Positions 9,540 through 22,739 of a stretch of 64,000 bases of DNA are shown piece after piece. The notes beneath the pieces are model-generated. The model saw only the letters and a list, made by a program, of their open reading frames with translations, made no database searches and was not told the origin of the DNA. How positions within the stretch are numbered: the first letter of the stretch is position 1; the number at the start of each line of letters is the position of its first letter. This stretch comes from Agelas oroides (taxonomy: Eukaryota; Porifera; Demospongiae; Agelasida; Agelasidae), in NCBI GenBank assembly GCA_949130485.1, contig OX422183.1, positions 12,002,543-12,066,542 of the forward strand. The letters are read 5' to 3'. A program made the position numbers and the translations under genes.

Positions 9540-12500
9540 GAGTGCACCCCCTGGGACACGATGAACACTCTTCAGTAGGTATTAGCCCAATGGAAGCTCT
9601 CAGTCAAATTGGTGTCAACCCAGATCTGAAAAGGGAGGACCTTGTGTCATCGTTCCTACTCTCACACACTGAAGACCAGCTGAAAGCAGCTAGAATCCAG
9701 CTGTTTGAAGATGTAAAATGTATGGGGCTGCCCCACCCCAAAGACATTTTAGTAAAGCACATGAAGCGCACAACTGGTCCCCCACTGAGGAAGAAGTCAT
9801 GCCCTCGACATTGTCGTACTTACCTACGTTGTCAAGAATAACCAGCTTGTGCCTCGCATACTGCTGAATAACGGTAAACACTCAGCCACAGCTCAAATGT
9901 CGGCTCTCCACTGGTTCTCCAGCTCCCGAACCCAACCTCAGCTCCAATGTCATGACCCCAATGGCCCCCCCCCCCCCCCCCCCCCACAGCACAAGAATCT
10001 CGCAGAATGTGATTACCACGGTGACAGTGGGTCAACTCAACTCTGGCGAGAGGGATAAGCTCACTGAGAAGTGAGCTGTCCCACCTCAGAACGGAAGTGC
10101 ATGCTCCACCTACAAAATGGCAAGCCTCCTAATGCCCCTGTTGTAACCGATGATTGTCTCCTTTATGTGAGACTGAGAAGCCACCCACTTACCACAGAAG
10201 TGGGGACGTCCATGCTAGAGAACCTGCTGCGATGTCCAATCCTGAACTACTCCATTATTCACCACTCTCCTGCCATGACCCTGAAGGTGAAAATCCCCAA
10301 GTACCATCTTCATTTAGCTCTGACTGCCCCTGACAACCAACTGGTTACAGTACGTGTATGGACTAAATTGCAAGGTGCGGGGCGAGTTTTCAATGACAGC
10401 CCCTCTTGTAGTTAACCAGATCCTAAGCAACGAAGCCATCAGCTGAGAATATCTACATGGAATTGCAGAGGCCTGAACAGAGGTGAACCCTGTGTTCACC
10501 AACTGGCAGACAATGGCTCTGATGTTGTCGTTGTCACAGAACACTGGCTGTGGCCATTTCAATCTCATTGGCTGAGTCAGGTCCACCCCTCCTTTACCGC
10601 AGAGGTCAAAACCGATACTACACTTGACGAAAACTCTTCACTCACAAGGAGATGTGGTGGAGTGGAATTAATGTGGAGGAACACCCTCTATGCCAATCCC
10701 TTTTCATGCATCTCTGGTGATCGAATATGTGGAATTTGTGTGAAGCTGTCTTCATCTGAACCAGCTGAATTGACCATCCTCGAGGTTTACCTCCCCTGTG
10801 CCGACTTAGGACTGGAAACACACTGCGAACATCTAGTGGAGCTGGAGAGTTTGATCTCGGAGGGCCAAAAACTTGGACCTGTGTTGATTGCTGGAGACTT
10901 TAATGCTCACCTGGGTCCACTGGGTGGTGTCAGAGGACAAGGCATCCCCAACCAGCAGGGAGTCTTCTTAAAGCAGCTCCTTGACCAATGCGAGCTACAT
11001 GCCGTGTCCCTCTCCTCTCTGTCTGAGGGGCCTCTGTACACCTTCTGGAACACTGAAGTCTAAAACTGTGCTGCCAATGAAGAGAGAAAAAGGGTGCAAC
11101 TCTTTGACTGGAGATTCAAGCAGAAAAACCCAAACCGCTTTGAGACACCCAAAACATGCCGCCAGGGAACCACACTGAGGGTGGACCCGCTCATAACATC
11201 TGACCCAGATACCATCCTAGCCACCTGAGAGAAACATTTCAAGGACCTTGAAAGAACAATTTCCTGTCCTGTCTGGCGCAAAGGAGCAATTATAAGTAGA
11301 CCAGATCCTGATTAAGTCCCTGGAAAATGAGGAAACATTACCTGATGGTCCTTTTTGCTCCGAAGAGATTGAAGGTGCCCTGAGAAAACTAAAATCTGGC
11401 AAGTCCGCAGGGCACGATTTGCTACAACCTGAACACCTCAAGCATGGTGGTAAAGTCCTCAAAATTTGGATCTAACAAGTCTGAAATGCAGTTGTGGAAC
11501 TCGAAAGCGTGCCTGACTCGCTGAAGTTTGGAATTGTGACCCCCACTTACAAAGGGGGTGGCAAGGATCCTCTCGACACCTACAGCTACCGAGGGATCAC
11601 CCTTACACCAGTGCTCGCCAAAGTGCTTGAGTCCTTAATTCTTGATCACCTCCAAGACCTGCTGTTGGAAAAAGGGATACCTCACCTCAATCAAACCACC
11701 AGAGGAAAGTGTCATGTGGGGAAGCCATCTTCTCGACATTGGAAGCTGTCTCGCAATTTGCCCAGCAGGGTGACAGGATGTATACATGTGCTTTTACGAC
11801 CTCCAAAAAGCCTTTGATTTGGTGCAGTACCCTGTCCTCCTCAAGCGCTCATATGAAGCTGGCATTTATGGCAAAACCTGGAGAGTAATAAGAGACTGGT
11901 ACAATCATCCCAGGAGCAGAGTGAGAATGGGTGGCCAATTGTCAGCTGAATTCAGTCTTGAGTGTTGTATTCTCCAAGGGTCAGTACTATCACCAGTCCT
12001 TTTCCTACTAGTCATGGATTGATCCTCTACTTAGAGAGCTGGAACATAGTAGCCTCGGCTCCTCTGTTTATGGCACCTACACCGGCGCCTTTGCTCATGC
12101 TGATGACATACACACATGCAGTAACCAGCAGCCTGCCTTCACTACAACAGGAGATCCATGTGGTGCAAAAGTTTGCCAAAGAGAATGCCCTGGCACTGAA
12201 TCCAGCCAAGTGTGAGGTCCTGATTGTCTCCCCCTCCAAACCTGTTTCTTGAACGCCTGTCTGCACCCTTGCTGACCAATCACTCCTCCCGAAAGAGAGT
12301 GTCAAGTGCCTTGGATACTGGTGGTCATGGGATCTCTCAGCGACCAAAGCTGTCAACAAAGCCATCAAGAAAGCCAGTAGGGCCTTCCTCACCTATGGGG
12401 CAATGGGAGCCTTCCAAGGTAGATTAAACCCTATCTCGGGCAAACCATCTTCGACACACCCGTCCTACTATTTGGAAGTGAGAACTGGATACTGACTGAT

Positions 12501-13050
12501 TCCTAACATAACACCAGAGTTGCTGTCAAATGGCCCTCAGCCGCAGCCAGAATCCTAACTGAAACTGAACCTTCTTTCCAAGGTCAGCACTGAAGAGGAG
12601 TCTGTTGGCTGTCGTATGTACATATCCCTTATAATTGCTGACCCTCCGTCTCTCAGACTCTTGCAGGTGTGCCTGTCACTGGAGAATAAGCTCGACTGTC
12701 ACGGTGCGACCGATCTAGTCTTGAAAGCTGACAACAATTCTCAAGGTCTACAGGGTATCAAGAAGTTGATCCTCAAGTTTGACTGGACAACCTGTCTCAG
12801 TGAAGCAAGTCGATACCAGAGTACATCCTTTGCTGCCAAACTTGCCACCCATACCGCCTAAACCAAACTGTGGGACATGGTTCTGGATCATGGCGCACAA
12901 GGCACAGCTGCACTACAGGCTCTGTATCGAGCTCTCACCAGACCCAGCTTCAGTCAATAGCCATGCCCTGTCTGTCCACTGAACCATCTCATTTCGAGCA
13001 CTTTATCATTTATCATACACCCTTTGTCAATTTCTGAGTTCATTGTTGAA
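9540..13050 (+). mobile_element. Degenerate non-LTR retrotransposon (APE-type LINE)
   Basis: An open frame at 9,542-9,841 (containing EALSQIGVNPDLKREDLVSS) and a Pro-rich stretch may be ORF1. From about 10,440 an endonuclease domain is readable: STWNCRGLN, VVTEHWL, LPCADLGLE and AGDFNAHLGPLGG, the usual order of the APE/EEP fold. The reverse transcriptase follows from about 11,500 (PDSLKFGIVTPTYKGGGKD, RGITLTPVLAKVLE, YDLQKAFDLVQ, LQGSVLSPVLF) with the catalytic block AFAHADDIHTC near 12,090. The C-terminal part has LFGSENWILT, WTKLWDMVLDHGAQG and a CPVC end near 12,970. Several frameshifts and stops make it inactive. The clade is not resolved from the sequence alone. Confidence 0.85.
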
Positions 13051-13929
13051 TTATTAATCAGAGGGAGAGAGAGGGCAGATATTTTTGTACATCATGTCAA
13101 GCATTTCCTGCATCCTGTATCCGTGTGACCCCTCTCCCTTGCTTGTTGCTATAGCACCTTGCACCTGAGCTGTTGTATACACCATGTTATGCCATGTTGG
13201 CTTCTTATGCATCAACCTTTGAACGTTTGAACCTTTTGGGATGGCCAGAAAATGTATGTTGTTTCCGTTCTCACTTGTCTTTTCTGAACGGTTCCCAGTC
13301 TAGGTGTTTCCATGTACGCTGCCTCATTTCAGACCACATTGAGAAGGACTTGTACATGTACAACTTCTGTAGCTAAACAAACTGCTACAGTTTTTATTAC
13401 TCTGTAAAGTGAGGTAGCTAGTTCACACTATAACTCTGTGGATGCATGCATCCCAGCACAGATAATGAGGCCTGCTATTGGCCAAAACGTATCCTGCGCA
13501 GTGGGTGACTTTATAAAATCTATATAGGCCTATTTTTATCACCTACATGGGGTAGTTGTCATAATTGTGAGAGGAGTGCAACCATGTTTGCATTGCTGGT
13601 TATACTCTGGCTTTGGAGTTAATTAAATTGCTAGCATACTTATGCATAAGAGAATTCACAAACATCCATATCATCTATCATCTCTCCTCACAAAGAACCA
13701 AAAAGGCTAGTACAGACTCTTGTCTGCTAGGTGTTGTTTAAGTATTATCCCGGGCAAGCGCCCACCCCCCAATTTTGACAGTTTTGGAGGTCTTCCGTGT
13801 AACCGTCCACAATGCTATATTCTTGCGTAGTGAATCGAAAGTAGGTCCCTGAGGTCACGTGCATAATTGCGATCTTTCTTTGCGCTCCAGGTGCACGACA
13901 CCCTGCATCAAAGTTTCACACAGTCGTCC

Positions 13930-14539
13930 CAGGGGCGGATCCAGGATTTTAAGAAGGGGGGGGGGGGCAGCATAGGGTGTTTTGTTGGTGCGGCAATGCG
14001 GCGCGCGCAGTGCATGCAGTTTCTGTGCGCGTATAGTGCGTATGACGTAGCGTTGTAGGGGGGTCTGGAAAAATTTAGAAATTTAGACCGTATGAGAGTG
14101 TTTCTGAGGCCGTCCGAGACCACAATAAACACACAAAATTTATGGCAGCTGGACAGTAACCGAGGCGATTCGTCGTATGATCGTTTCTCGGAACCCCTTC
14201 CTTTCGGAATCAGCCTTAGTATTAGTCTCGCGAGCCAGCCGTATTTTTCTTTATTTCCGGTGGGAGGAGCGAGAGGGAGTATTTTTCTCTCCCTCTCGCT
14301 CCTCCCACCGGAAATAAAGAAAAATACGGCTGGCTCGCGAGACTACCTTAGTATATGAGGCACTGCCACAGAACTGTCTCTTGGGAGCTGCAGATTTGAG
14401 TGCTTTATGTTTGCAGGACTTGAAGTAGTGATTGATAAAGAGATGTGCGCTGCGTCGGAGTAGCTACGTGCGTTAAGCGCGGTGAACCTCCGCGTTTTGC
14501 GCTTGCTCAGTCCCGAATGGGGGGGGCATGGGCCCCCCA

Positions 14540-14570
<31 letters not shown>

Positions 14571-14585
14571 CTGGATCCGCCCCTG
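13930..14585. mobile_element. hAT-like element with CAGGGGCGGATCCAGG termini
   Basis: The left end is CAGGGGCGGATCCAGGA and the right end CCTGGATCCGCCCCTG, perfect inverted termini of hAT type. Poly-G runs on the left (13,957-13,968) and poly-C on the right (14,541-14,571) reflect the same expandable tract. No 8-bp target duplication is seen (AGTCGTCC against CATCCGTA). The interior is colinear with 3,340-3,650 and is interrupted by the 123-bp palindrome at 14,223-14,345. A shorter relative is at 21,732-22,050. Confidence 0.75.
14223..14345. mobile_element. 123-bp palindromic TAG...CTA element
   Basis: Two 57-bp arms (TAGTCTCGCGAGCCAGCCGT at the outer end, GCGAGAGGGAG at the inner end) are perfect inverted copies around a 9-nt loop TATTTTTCT. 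The flanks are a perfect 9-bp duplication CCTTAGTAT (14,214-14,222 and 14,346-14,354). The paralogous repeat at about 3,515-3,530 has the site once and uninterrupted, which proves an insertion. Half-arm similarity (TTATTTCCGGTGGGAGGAG) is seen at 56,328-56,346 just upstream of gene D. Confidence 0.95.
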
Positions 14586-15131
14586 CATCCGTAGCCTCGT
14601 TCGTAGCGTTCTTCGCTGGCGGTACGAAATTCACCTACTGCAAGCGACGAACGCTGCGGAAGCTTGGCAACGTGGCTGCGAGTCCGTCTGCTTTCTAGCA
14701 CAATACAGCTTTCTCCACCCTCGGAATGGCGTGCTATACGCCATACGGAGTGGCTCGACGAAACACGAACGAAGCGACGAAGCAGGTCCATTCGGTACCC
14801 CCTGGAAGCTAACTTCACATTAGGGGTGGGCGCTTACACGGGGATCTCCTCCGTACAACCGCTCACCCTCATATTTTGGGTGTGCTCGAGCTGCGAGCGC
14901 CCATGGGCGCTTTTCCGGGACAATATGGTGTATACTATAATATTATATAATGCCAGTTCCCGGGACAATTTGGTGTATACCAGTTTTGCTAGCTGGTTTT
15001 TATAGTCAACCAGAATACCAGGAGTCACACTGATCAATGTTGTGTAAGTTGGTGTGGTGGGCCAGGGAACATCATTCGGCCTGCTTGTGTGTACTCTAAC
15101 ATACATGCATGTCATTATGTAGACTATAATG

Positions 15132-15370
15132 TAGTCTATCAAGCCAGACCATCTCTCACCCTCCAGAACAGCGAGAGGTCTAGCAGATGTTATTAGTATG
15201 CATAGTTCACAGCTTGTTTTAATCTGCAAACCTACAACTGCACCTGCATTAGTCTTACACTCTGAAGTCAAGGTGTTGCTACTGTCTCAAAATTGACGGA
15301 TTCATGAATACTAGTAACATCTGATAGACCCTTTCCTGGAAGGTGAGAGAGGGTCTGGCTTGATAGACTA
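15132..15370. mobile_element. 239-bp TAG...CTA element
   Basis: The terminal inverted repeats are TAGTCTATCAAGCCAGACC on the left and GGTCTGGCTTGATAGACTA on the right, extended by CTCTCACC-TCCAG and its complement. The flanking 9-mers are ACTATAATG and AGTATAATG (8 of 9). No open frame is recognised. It lies about 0.5 kb beyond the 3' end of gene A. Confidence 0.85.
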
Positions 15371-15570
15371 AGTATAATGCAAATGCACATCACTGAAAGC
15401 GATGCCCACTGGGATTGGTTTGAAACTGAGACTAAGTCAGTGAGATTTCAAAGGTGCGGAAGCCAATGACAACTACAAAGAACATGTGTGTCCACCCTCA
15501 TAGTCATAGACTGGGTATGGCAATTAGGTAACTACCACTAGTCTTATAACGGCCGGTGTACGTTCCAACA

Positions 15571-15700
15571 CTCATCATCATCAAACATACAGAATCGTTA
15601 TAGCTACAATTGTAACGTGTTGATACATTGGCAATGTAGGTCATCATCAAACATACAGAATTGTTATAGCTACAAGTGTAACATGCGGATATATTCATAC
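15571..15700 (+). repeat. Two-copy tandem repeat of about 65 bp
   Basis: The block TCATCATCAAACATACAGAA followed by GTTATAGCTACAA and TGTAAC occurs twice in succession, just beyond the 3' end of gene A. Confidence 0.65.
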
Positions 15701-15850
15701 GATATTCATACATACGACCACAAGTCAGAGACAGAATGCTGAGACACAAATCTAGATATAATTATGTTATTACATTACCAATACCATACCAATTAACAGG
15801 ATAAAGCGATGTCTTTTGCTGAAGATCTGATTGCATGTGGGTTGCTTTAG

Positions 15851-18800
15851 CTATGTGAGTACAAGTGCAACTGTACAAACAGTAGTGAAGGCAGTAACAA
15901 TAGTGATAGTGAACATCTTCAGAGGTAGCCAGCTGCTCGAGGAAGTGGGGGGACTTGTGTAGTCTTCATCGTCTGGAATGGAAACTGGAAGAATCAAGAA
16001 ACAAGAGGATGTGCTTATTATGTCGTAGTAGAATACTGAGCAATGCTGAGGTGAATCAAGGAATTTGACATGGCTAAGATATATAGTTGTAGCCACTACA
16101 ATGGAACTTTATTTAATGGACACCTCTGGAGTAGTGGACATTGCTATATATGATGCTTTCCTAAAAAGCATTCTTAACTAGATTGCTTTTTGATAGCATG
16201 TATATTACTAACTGTACATTAGAAACTCCTTAAAAGTGGATACTTTCTACATCATATTCATTGTGTGATGGACTCTTCATGTGGTATGTATAAATTTAAT
16301 TGACCTCAATTAACGATAAATGTTTGTCTACTTCTTCTGCCAAGTCAACAACTGGATACAACTAAGACTAGTATAACTGCATGCATGCATTGTCTGCGCT
16401 CAGGCATGTTTCGCAGTTACCTATAGCTATCTGCATGCAAAGCTACAGTAACAAATTCGGGCGCTATATGTGTACATACACATAACTGGTATATACTAGA
16501 TAGATGCTAGAGAAACTCCCAAATGCAAGCATTGTGCTAAAAGTTACATGTTTACCTGATGGTGTTGGTGTGGCAGTTACTTGAACTGTATTTGTAACAG
16601 TTTTTGTAACAGTTACTTCTACAGTTTCCGTCACGTGCCTTGTAACATCTATACAAGAAAAATATGCTATAATATAAATTTCAATACATGGGAGAGTTTT
16701 GGATGGAAATCAAAGAGTATACCTTTGCATATTTCAATCATAATATTACTGTACTCAAAACGCTGTATTGCCAAACTTCTCTTATGGGTGGTGCTCGTAC
16801 GCACACACTGCATAGATCTATTCATACTCAACACACATGAGCACCGCCTTTAGCAAAAGTTCAGCAATGGATACAGCACCTTGAACACGGTGATGTTATT
16901 GAAAAATACGACGGAATTTTCCATACGTGACTGCAACATATAAAAAATTATATAAATTGTACTTGACAACAGTGTTGTCTGCACATGCTGGAGTAATGCC
17001 ATCACTGTTTATGTTAATGTACTGACCTTGAGTTTGTGCTGGACACTTTACTGATGCTGGTGTTGGCATTCTTGTAGGCACTGGATTCTGGGCTATTGGT
17101 GTTGGAACAATGCTGGTGACCTCATCTACAGAATATGCACAATAAATTGGAGAGAAAGAGACGGAGATGTTAATTTCTATACAAATGCAAGTGTTAAAAT
17201 GTCAGTTGTATTTACATGCAGTGGTGAAGAGCATTTTTAGAAGATTCCTCAATCAGTCTGGTGAAAAGCCAAGGATATTAAAGGTTCAAATTTAATTACA
17301 TATCCGTCAGCATCAAGAACAGTCAACCACATCAAGAACAGTCAACCACAGATAGTATTGTACCCATGCTTTGGGGCAAAAAGCCAAGAAAAGATTATCG
17401 GTTCTCACAAAGCTCTACATAAACTCTTACATAAGATTCTACATCCCTTCACATGCACCTGGATGCACCTGGATGCTATATTATCGCATGCATAGATGAA
17501 AGAAAACCACAAATTATTTTGGGTGCCAGGCCAAGGCTAGTCTATCATCTGGATGTTGACAGCATTGTTGTGATTACTGGTGTTTTAACTTGCTTGGGGA
17601 AAATTTATAAATCAATAAAACAAAAATTGCATTAGCAAATGAATATTTAATTTTCACAGTCAGTGTAACCTCTGTGCAGTCAAACACTCAAGTTCTTGTT
17701 TGCAGTGAGGTCAAGTGATCTAGTAGCGATCTAGTTACATTCAACACACAAGATCGGTTCTGTTGCTTCAATCTTTTGCCAGCGAACCATCTAGGAACCA
17801 CCATGACAATCAAAACTAGCGTACTTGTGACTTTAGCACCTGGTGGGTGGTTGATTTAAACACCAAAATGTAAGCTAGCTATATAGTGTGGGTGGTTAGT
17901 TTAAACATTGAGCTATAAAATCTTTAGGAAAGGAGTTTGGAGTGGTACATGTACTTGTACACACATCCGATCACTAATTTGACTATGATACACCGCCATA
18001 TCCAATTAGTATAGACAGTACCGTTTTATAAATCTTGAGAAAGACAGACTGTTGTTAAACCAAGACATTCAACACTTCATCTAAGTTTGAAGTAAAAGTA
18101 TTGTTGTTTTGTAAGGAGTACTACGTACCATCAATGGTTACACGACAATCTGAACTATGCAACACAACTTGAAGCTGCTCATTGTACAAAAATATTTCCT
18201 TATTGCACTTTCTATTTTTGCCTGTACTGGGCTTGTCCATCATTATCTTACAGCTCAATAGTTACCAAGCACTGAAACAGGATCTGCTAAGGCACTGTTA
18301 CAGTGTAACATCTGTCTATTAGAATTAGCTCCTCAGCCAGGTGGTTAAACCTGTGCATACAATATAGCTCCTGTTTGCCCACTTGTATCGCTTTCGTCTA
18401 ATTTCATTGAAGTGGTATTTCTCCTACGCTTTGAGAATGTGACGTTTTTGAAATGCTATACAAGTGTGACAGACAGAATTGCCTTTGGACATCGTTATGT
18501 GTAGACATTCCATGTATATGTTAGCTACCACAAAGCAATTAAATTTGCATCAAAACATTCCTCAAGTTCTTTGATCTATTAGTGACTCTCAAAGCTCTTT
18601 GAGGAGGCTGTGATCCGGTTTCAAACTGTGTCAGAAATACCTCTGTACTCTTCCTGTTCTTCAGGATCGTTTTTATACATGAACATTACTTCACCGATCA
18701 CTCACTGTATGTGGTTATGACACCCCCTCAAGGTGAGTTTGGATTCTTAAGCTGTCGTTTTGGTACACATCCCACTGCTGCAATGGGAAGTGTCCCACTC

Positions 18801-21800
18801 AACAACACGAACAAACAGTCAAAGGCAACACTAGTTCAGCAGGTCACTTTGACATGACTTTGACTAGGTAGGTAGTGCACCACTTTTTCTGTACAATAAG
18901 AATACGTAAAGTGAGAGTAGGAGAATGATGTTATTTGACATCGTTTTAAGGATTTATAATGAGATAAGTGAAGTACTGACGAAGGCGAAATGGGAGTAGC
19001 TAGGTGAATCCAGAATGGGTGAACCCAGACAAATACCAATTTGAGTGTGTATCCTTAATTATGAGCCTTCAGCTGAAGAAGTCTATTAAACACATGCAAA
19101 GGTGCAACCAAATGTTTGCTAAGAGTATGTATATGTTTTACAAAAGTCATAGAACATTTTATTTTGGTAGTATACATGCATTGGATATGGCCGAGTATTT
19201 CTGAGTGCTTGTGTAAGACGTCGAGATTACTACCTCAGTCATATGTGGTTGGAGCTTGCGTGTGCACAGCAACTCCTCTACAATGTTCCACTTATCTGTA
19301 CAACATCAGTAGCCACAGCAGTAGTAAAACCCGGGTGTAGCTATGGAAACATTTGGTTTTAGCAGCTGGTGTAACTACCGCACTGGGTACCAAATTATAT
19401 TGTGTGGGTACAATTTTGTTTTGATGTTTGAGATCATGAATATCTGGTGGCATAACAATGAAAGCTATTGACAGTAGCCTATGGTCTAACTATGGTAATA
19501 CTTTAGTCTACCTTGTCAAAATGGACATCTGATTCTTGGTAGCACAATCAGATTTTATGGGTACAAATTATTTTTGATCTCTAGATCATAATTGTTATGT
19601 GGTATAATGGTTATGTATTGCCGGTAGTTTGTGAAAAACACGACTGTAAATACAATCAAATCAGCAACTGAAGTTTTAGTAGCGTAATCAGATTGCAGTA
19701 CCAAAATGGTTATGTTGCCTGAGGTCAGGACTATCTTGTAACATGATGGCAACATAATGGGTTATCTTCTAACTATGATAACAGAATAAACTAGCTGCGC
19801 CTCGTGCTTTTGATCAGTATAACTATCTCAAGGTGGTAGGCTAAATACAATCAAATTGCTAGCCTCATTTCCAAGTCCTCCCCCATGACAACTCATTGTA
19901 TTGCAAGCGACAAAAGACTGGGCGGTGGCCTGGGAATGAGGCTATCAGATTTCACCACTGTACAAATTCTTTTTATGAGGTCAGGAGTAACCATTACTAT
20001 ATTTTATGTAATTGCTAATAATCTACTGCCAAACTAAGTTAGCACTATAGGCCTATTGCCTAACTATACAGCAACAAACAGTTGTGTACGTACCTTGTGC
20101 TTCCACTGATAAGACAGCGTAAGGACTGTAGTAATTTAAGAGGTTGGGATTACTCTTAATGGCTGCACACTGCACTGCTATCCCGTCCCACTGGATATCA
20201 CTTCGAAGTTGCAGTTGCTGGATTTCGTATTTCTCATTTAGGTTTCCTGTGAGGGGACACTCAACCAAGGTACGAATTGATAAATCCATCCCTGTGTTGT
20301 CTTGAAAGGTAGACACTCCTAATTGATTGAATCGTCTCGTGTTGATACCACGACGGCCCACAAACCAATACAAGGTGTGTGTTTCCGAATCAATGCATTG
20401 TAGAGAGCAATTAAAATAAGCCTGCTCTCTGCTCTGTACAGTGAGGTCAAGAGGCTGAAGACTGATGTTCATAGCTGCACAAAGATAATACCAAATTTAG
20501 TGCACATTATTTCATTAGCAATAACATTAGCAGTCATTAATATTGAACAATAGTACACGTGGGTTTTCTAGTGGAGTCATGCGGGTCATCATTGACCTCT
20601 CCTGACATTCATATGGTTGAACCCGCAAAAGTGAGAGATAACTTAGATAAGGTTCTCGGTAGTGGTGGATGTGCAAATACTGATTCACAATGCACAGAGG
20701 AGCTCAATGACCCGAGACAATACATTTGTTGCCATGTTACAGTAATGTAAATCAATTGGTGTTCACACTTTGATGTGGGGATGGGTAGCCGATGAGTAAC
20801 TAACATTCCATATCATAGCAATAAAAAACAATGTGCAGTGGGCCGTATACTTATGATTGCTAAAAAATACCTTTGCCTGAGAGGTTTTACTTGGGGGTGA
20901 GCTTGTTCCTATCCTGATTGCTGGAGAAATGCGCGTTACACTCAGTGCATGTGCTACAGTGGTGTAGCCAGGATGAGCAAGTTACGTGGGCACAGCATGG
21001 GCTCACTCAGTGTGTGTGGAGCACACATCTGCTAGGAAATCTGGGGCATGCTCCTGCCATGAAAAATTTCATAATTATACATTCTGAAATCGCATTGGAG
21101 GCCGTTTTCGGCTACAAATACCATTCATTCACTCTTACCTGTATGCTTGCTTCACATCCACATGAAAACTTGCAATCGCACATGCTAATACCTGATCTTT
21201 GACCTTAGCTTTCCAAATTATTTTTACCAGGGCACAAGCGAATTTTACGTGGGCACAGGCCAGAGTATGCTCAGGTGTAGCTACACCACTGATGTGCTAT
21301 GCTCAGGCAGTATCACTTACAATCCAAACAACAAACTCTCAAAATCGGTGTATATATATAATATGTAGTTGGTCTGTGGACTTATCATGATAAACAGCTG
21401 TACGACTATACATGATCTGGTAAGGTCTGGCTTTGGCTACTCCTCAGCATACACAAGCTATGATTTCTGTACTATGTGCATGTTTATGCAGGCACTCACT
21501 CAGGCTCACCCCCACAATGTCCTACAATTCCATAGTAAAAGAAACTACAAAAAATGACTTCTTTATTGCTGATAAGGTTCAAAACTATATGGGACTATAT
21601 CTAATCATCTCACCCCTAGTCGTAATATGTTATCCTTTACTTATTTAAAACTGTTGTGACTGTGGCTGCAGTATATCATCTTCGTAGGCCCAGACCTAGC
21701 TTCCTCACAGTTGTGCAAGCAATGGAAAACTCAGGGCTGATCCAGGACTACTGTGAGGCTAATAGAGAAAATTATCCCATTAATTACTTATGATGTGTTA

Positions 21801-22597
21801 ATTATTAGCATGGAAAGCGTTTACACTCAAAATAAGTTAACTTAAAAACAAACAAACAAACAAACAAACAAACAAACAAAACAAACTTTTCCACCATCTG
21901 TTTGTATGATTAGTGATTTGAGGGTGACATTATGAAGCAGTGAGATGAAATAAGTACGACAACACAAGTGCACAGAAACTCTTTGAAAAGAAAAGAGGGG
22001 GTTGGCTAGTTACCCTTTTTAACCCCCCCCCCTCCCCGGATCAGCCCCTGAAACTGCATGAGTGGAGGCTAGGGATGAGCTCTGTTATGTACGACTATAT
22101 GTACACACTGACTACATCTTCTAGTCTTGACCTTACTGCATTTTTACACTCCTGTCAGCAATCAGCTGGCTAAGGCATCTGTTCCATGTGAGATTTCTGG
22201 CCATTGGAAAGTCTCACTGTTCCTCACTTAGCTCAGTTAATTGTAGCTATATGAATAGGTAGTCTTTCCGCTACAGCTGATTTGGGCACATGGTAATTAC
22301 AGTAATCCTTAACAGTTATGGTTAATACAATCCTGCAAGTCAACAATAGGACAACGCATCTAGCTACCACATATATTTCCGACTAATGGTGGTTGTAAAA
22401 GTATTGCTTGTGTGTAGTTAGCTTGTTAATAGTGTACACGTAGTGACTAGAAGTTAATTGCAGTTAGTTGTTTACTGTCTAGCTACATTCATTTTAGAAA
22501 AGCCTTTCAAGCTATATTGAGTGTACTTACCGTTTACTGCTTGAGCAATTACGAATGCGAATATCATCCAACACGCGGGGCACCCACTCCAAGCCAT
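15851..22597 (-). CDS. Gene A: secreted or lipid-anchored single-Ig protein, 257 aa, 5 exons
   Basis: Exons by homology and splice sites (minus): 22,531-22,597, 20,094-20,474, 17,027-17,125, 16,556-16,648 and 15,851-15,984. All introns are GT-AG and phase 1, and the joined length is 774 nt including TAG. Residues 1-22 (MAWSGCPACWMIFAFVIAQA...) form a signal peptide. Residues 23-149 form an Ig-like domain with Cys45, Trp59 and Cys125 as the core, plus an extra Cys49 (CSLQC) and Cys95. Residues 150-213 are a Thr/Pro/Val-rich stalk from two exons. The end is DDEDYTSPPTSSSSW plus a hydrophobic segment and an immediate stop, fitting a GPI-anchor signal or a tail-less helix. Gene B is its paralogue. 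The function is unknown; a surface recognition or adhesion role is inferred. Extra unseen exons inside the 3-kb intron 2 cannot be excluded. Confidence 0.75.
17127..20093. other. Gene A intron 2, no further exon recognised
   Basis: About 3 kb between the Ig exon and the first stalk exon. It contains an 85-bp TAG...CTA element at 19,860-19,944 and otherwise AT-rich sequence. No stretch combining an open frame, phase-1 splice sites and Ig or stalk similarity was found on the minus strand. Confidence 0.5.
19860..19944. mobile_element. 85-bp TAG...CTA element in gene A intron 2
   Basis: The left end TAGCCTCATTTCCAAGTCC pairs with the right end GGCCTGGGAATGAGGCTA. The flanking 9-mers TCAAATTGC and TCAGATTTC agree at 7 of 9 positions. 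The termini belong to the TAGCCTCGTTCCCAGGCC subfamily also seen at 26.9, 27.8 and 62.3 kb. Confidence 0.65.
20957..21291. mobile_element. hAT-like MITE, 335 bp, in gene A intron 1
   Basis: The termini are CAGTGGTGTAGCCAGG and, in inverted form, AGCTACACCACTG. A perfect 8-bp target duplication ATGTGCTA flanks it (20,949-20,956 and 21,292-21,299). A related copy in the opposite orientation lies at 33,056-33,373, sharing ATGTGGAC/GTCCACAT, GATCTTTGACCTTAGCTTTC and CAGGTGTAGCTA. It is non-coding. Confidence 0.9.
21732..22050. mobile_element. hAT-like MITE with CAGGG(C)TGATCC termini
   Basis: It starts CAGGGCTGATCCAGGA and ends CCCCGGATCAGCCCCTG, similar to the termini at 13,930-14,585. Five bases, AAACT, are repeated directly at both flanks; a full 8-bp duplication is not seen. 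An (AAAC)n microsatellite lies inside at about 21,848-21,885 and a poly-C run near the right end. Confidence 0.6.
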
Positions 22598-22739
22598 CTT
22601 GTCCGGTTTGCCTGTGGCAACTCGCGCTCACCAGCTCTTTAAGTCGATCGTGCATCCGGTCAGAGAAAAGATCAAAGAAGTAGCCCCGCCCACAAGTACG
22701 ACTTTGGGGGTGAAACCTGGGTACAAAGCTACAATAAAG

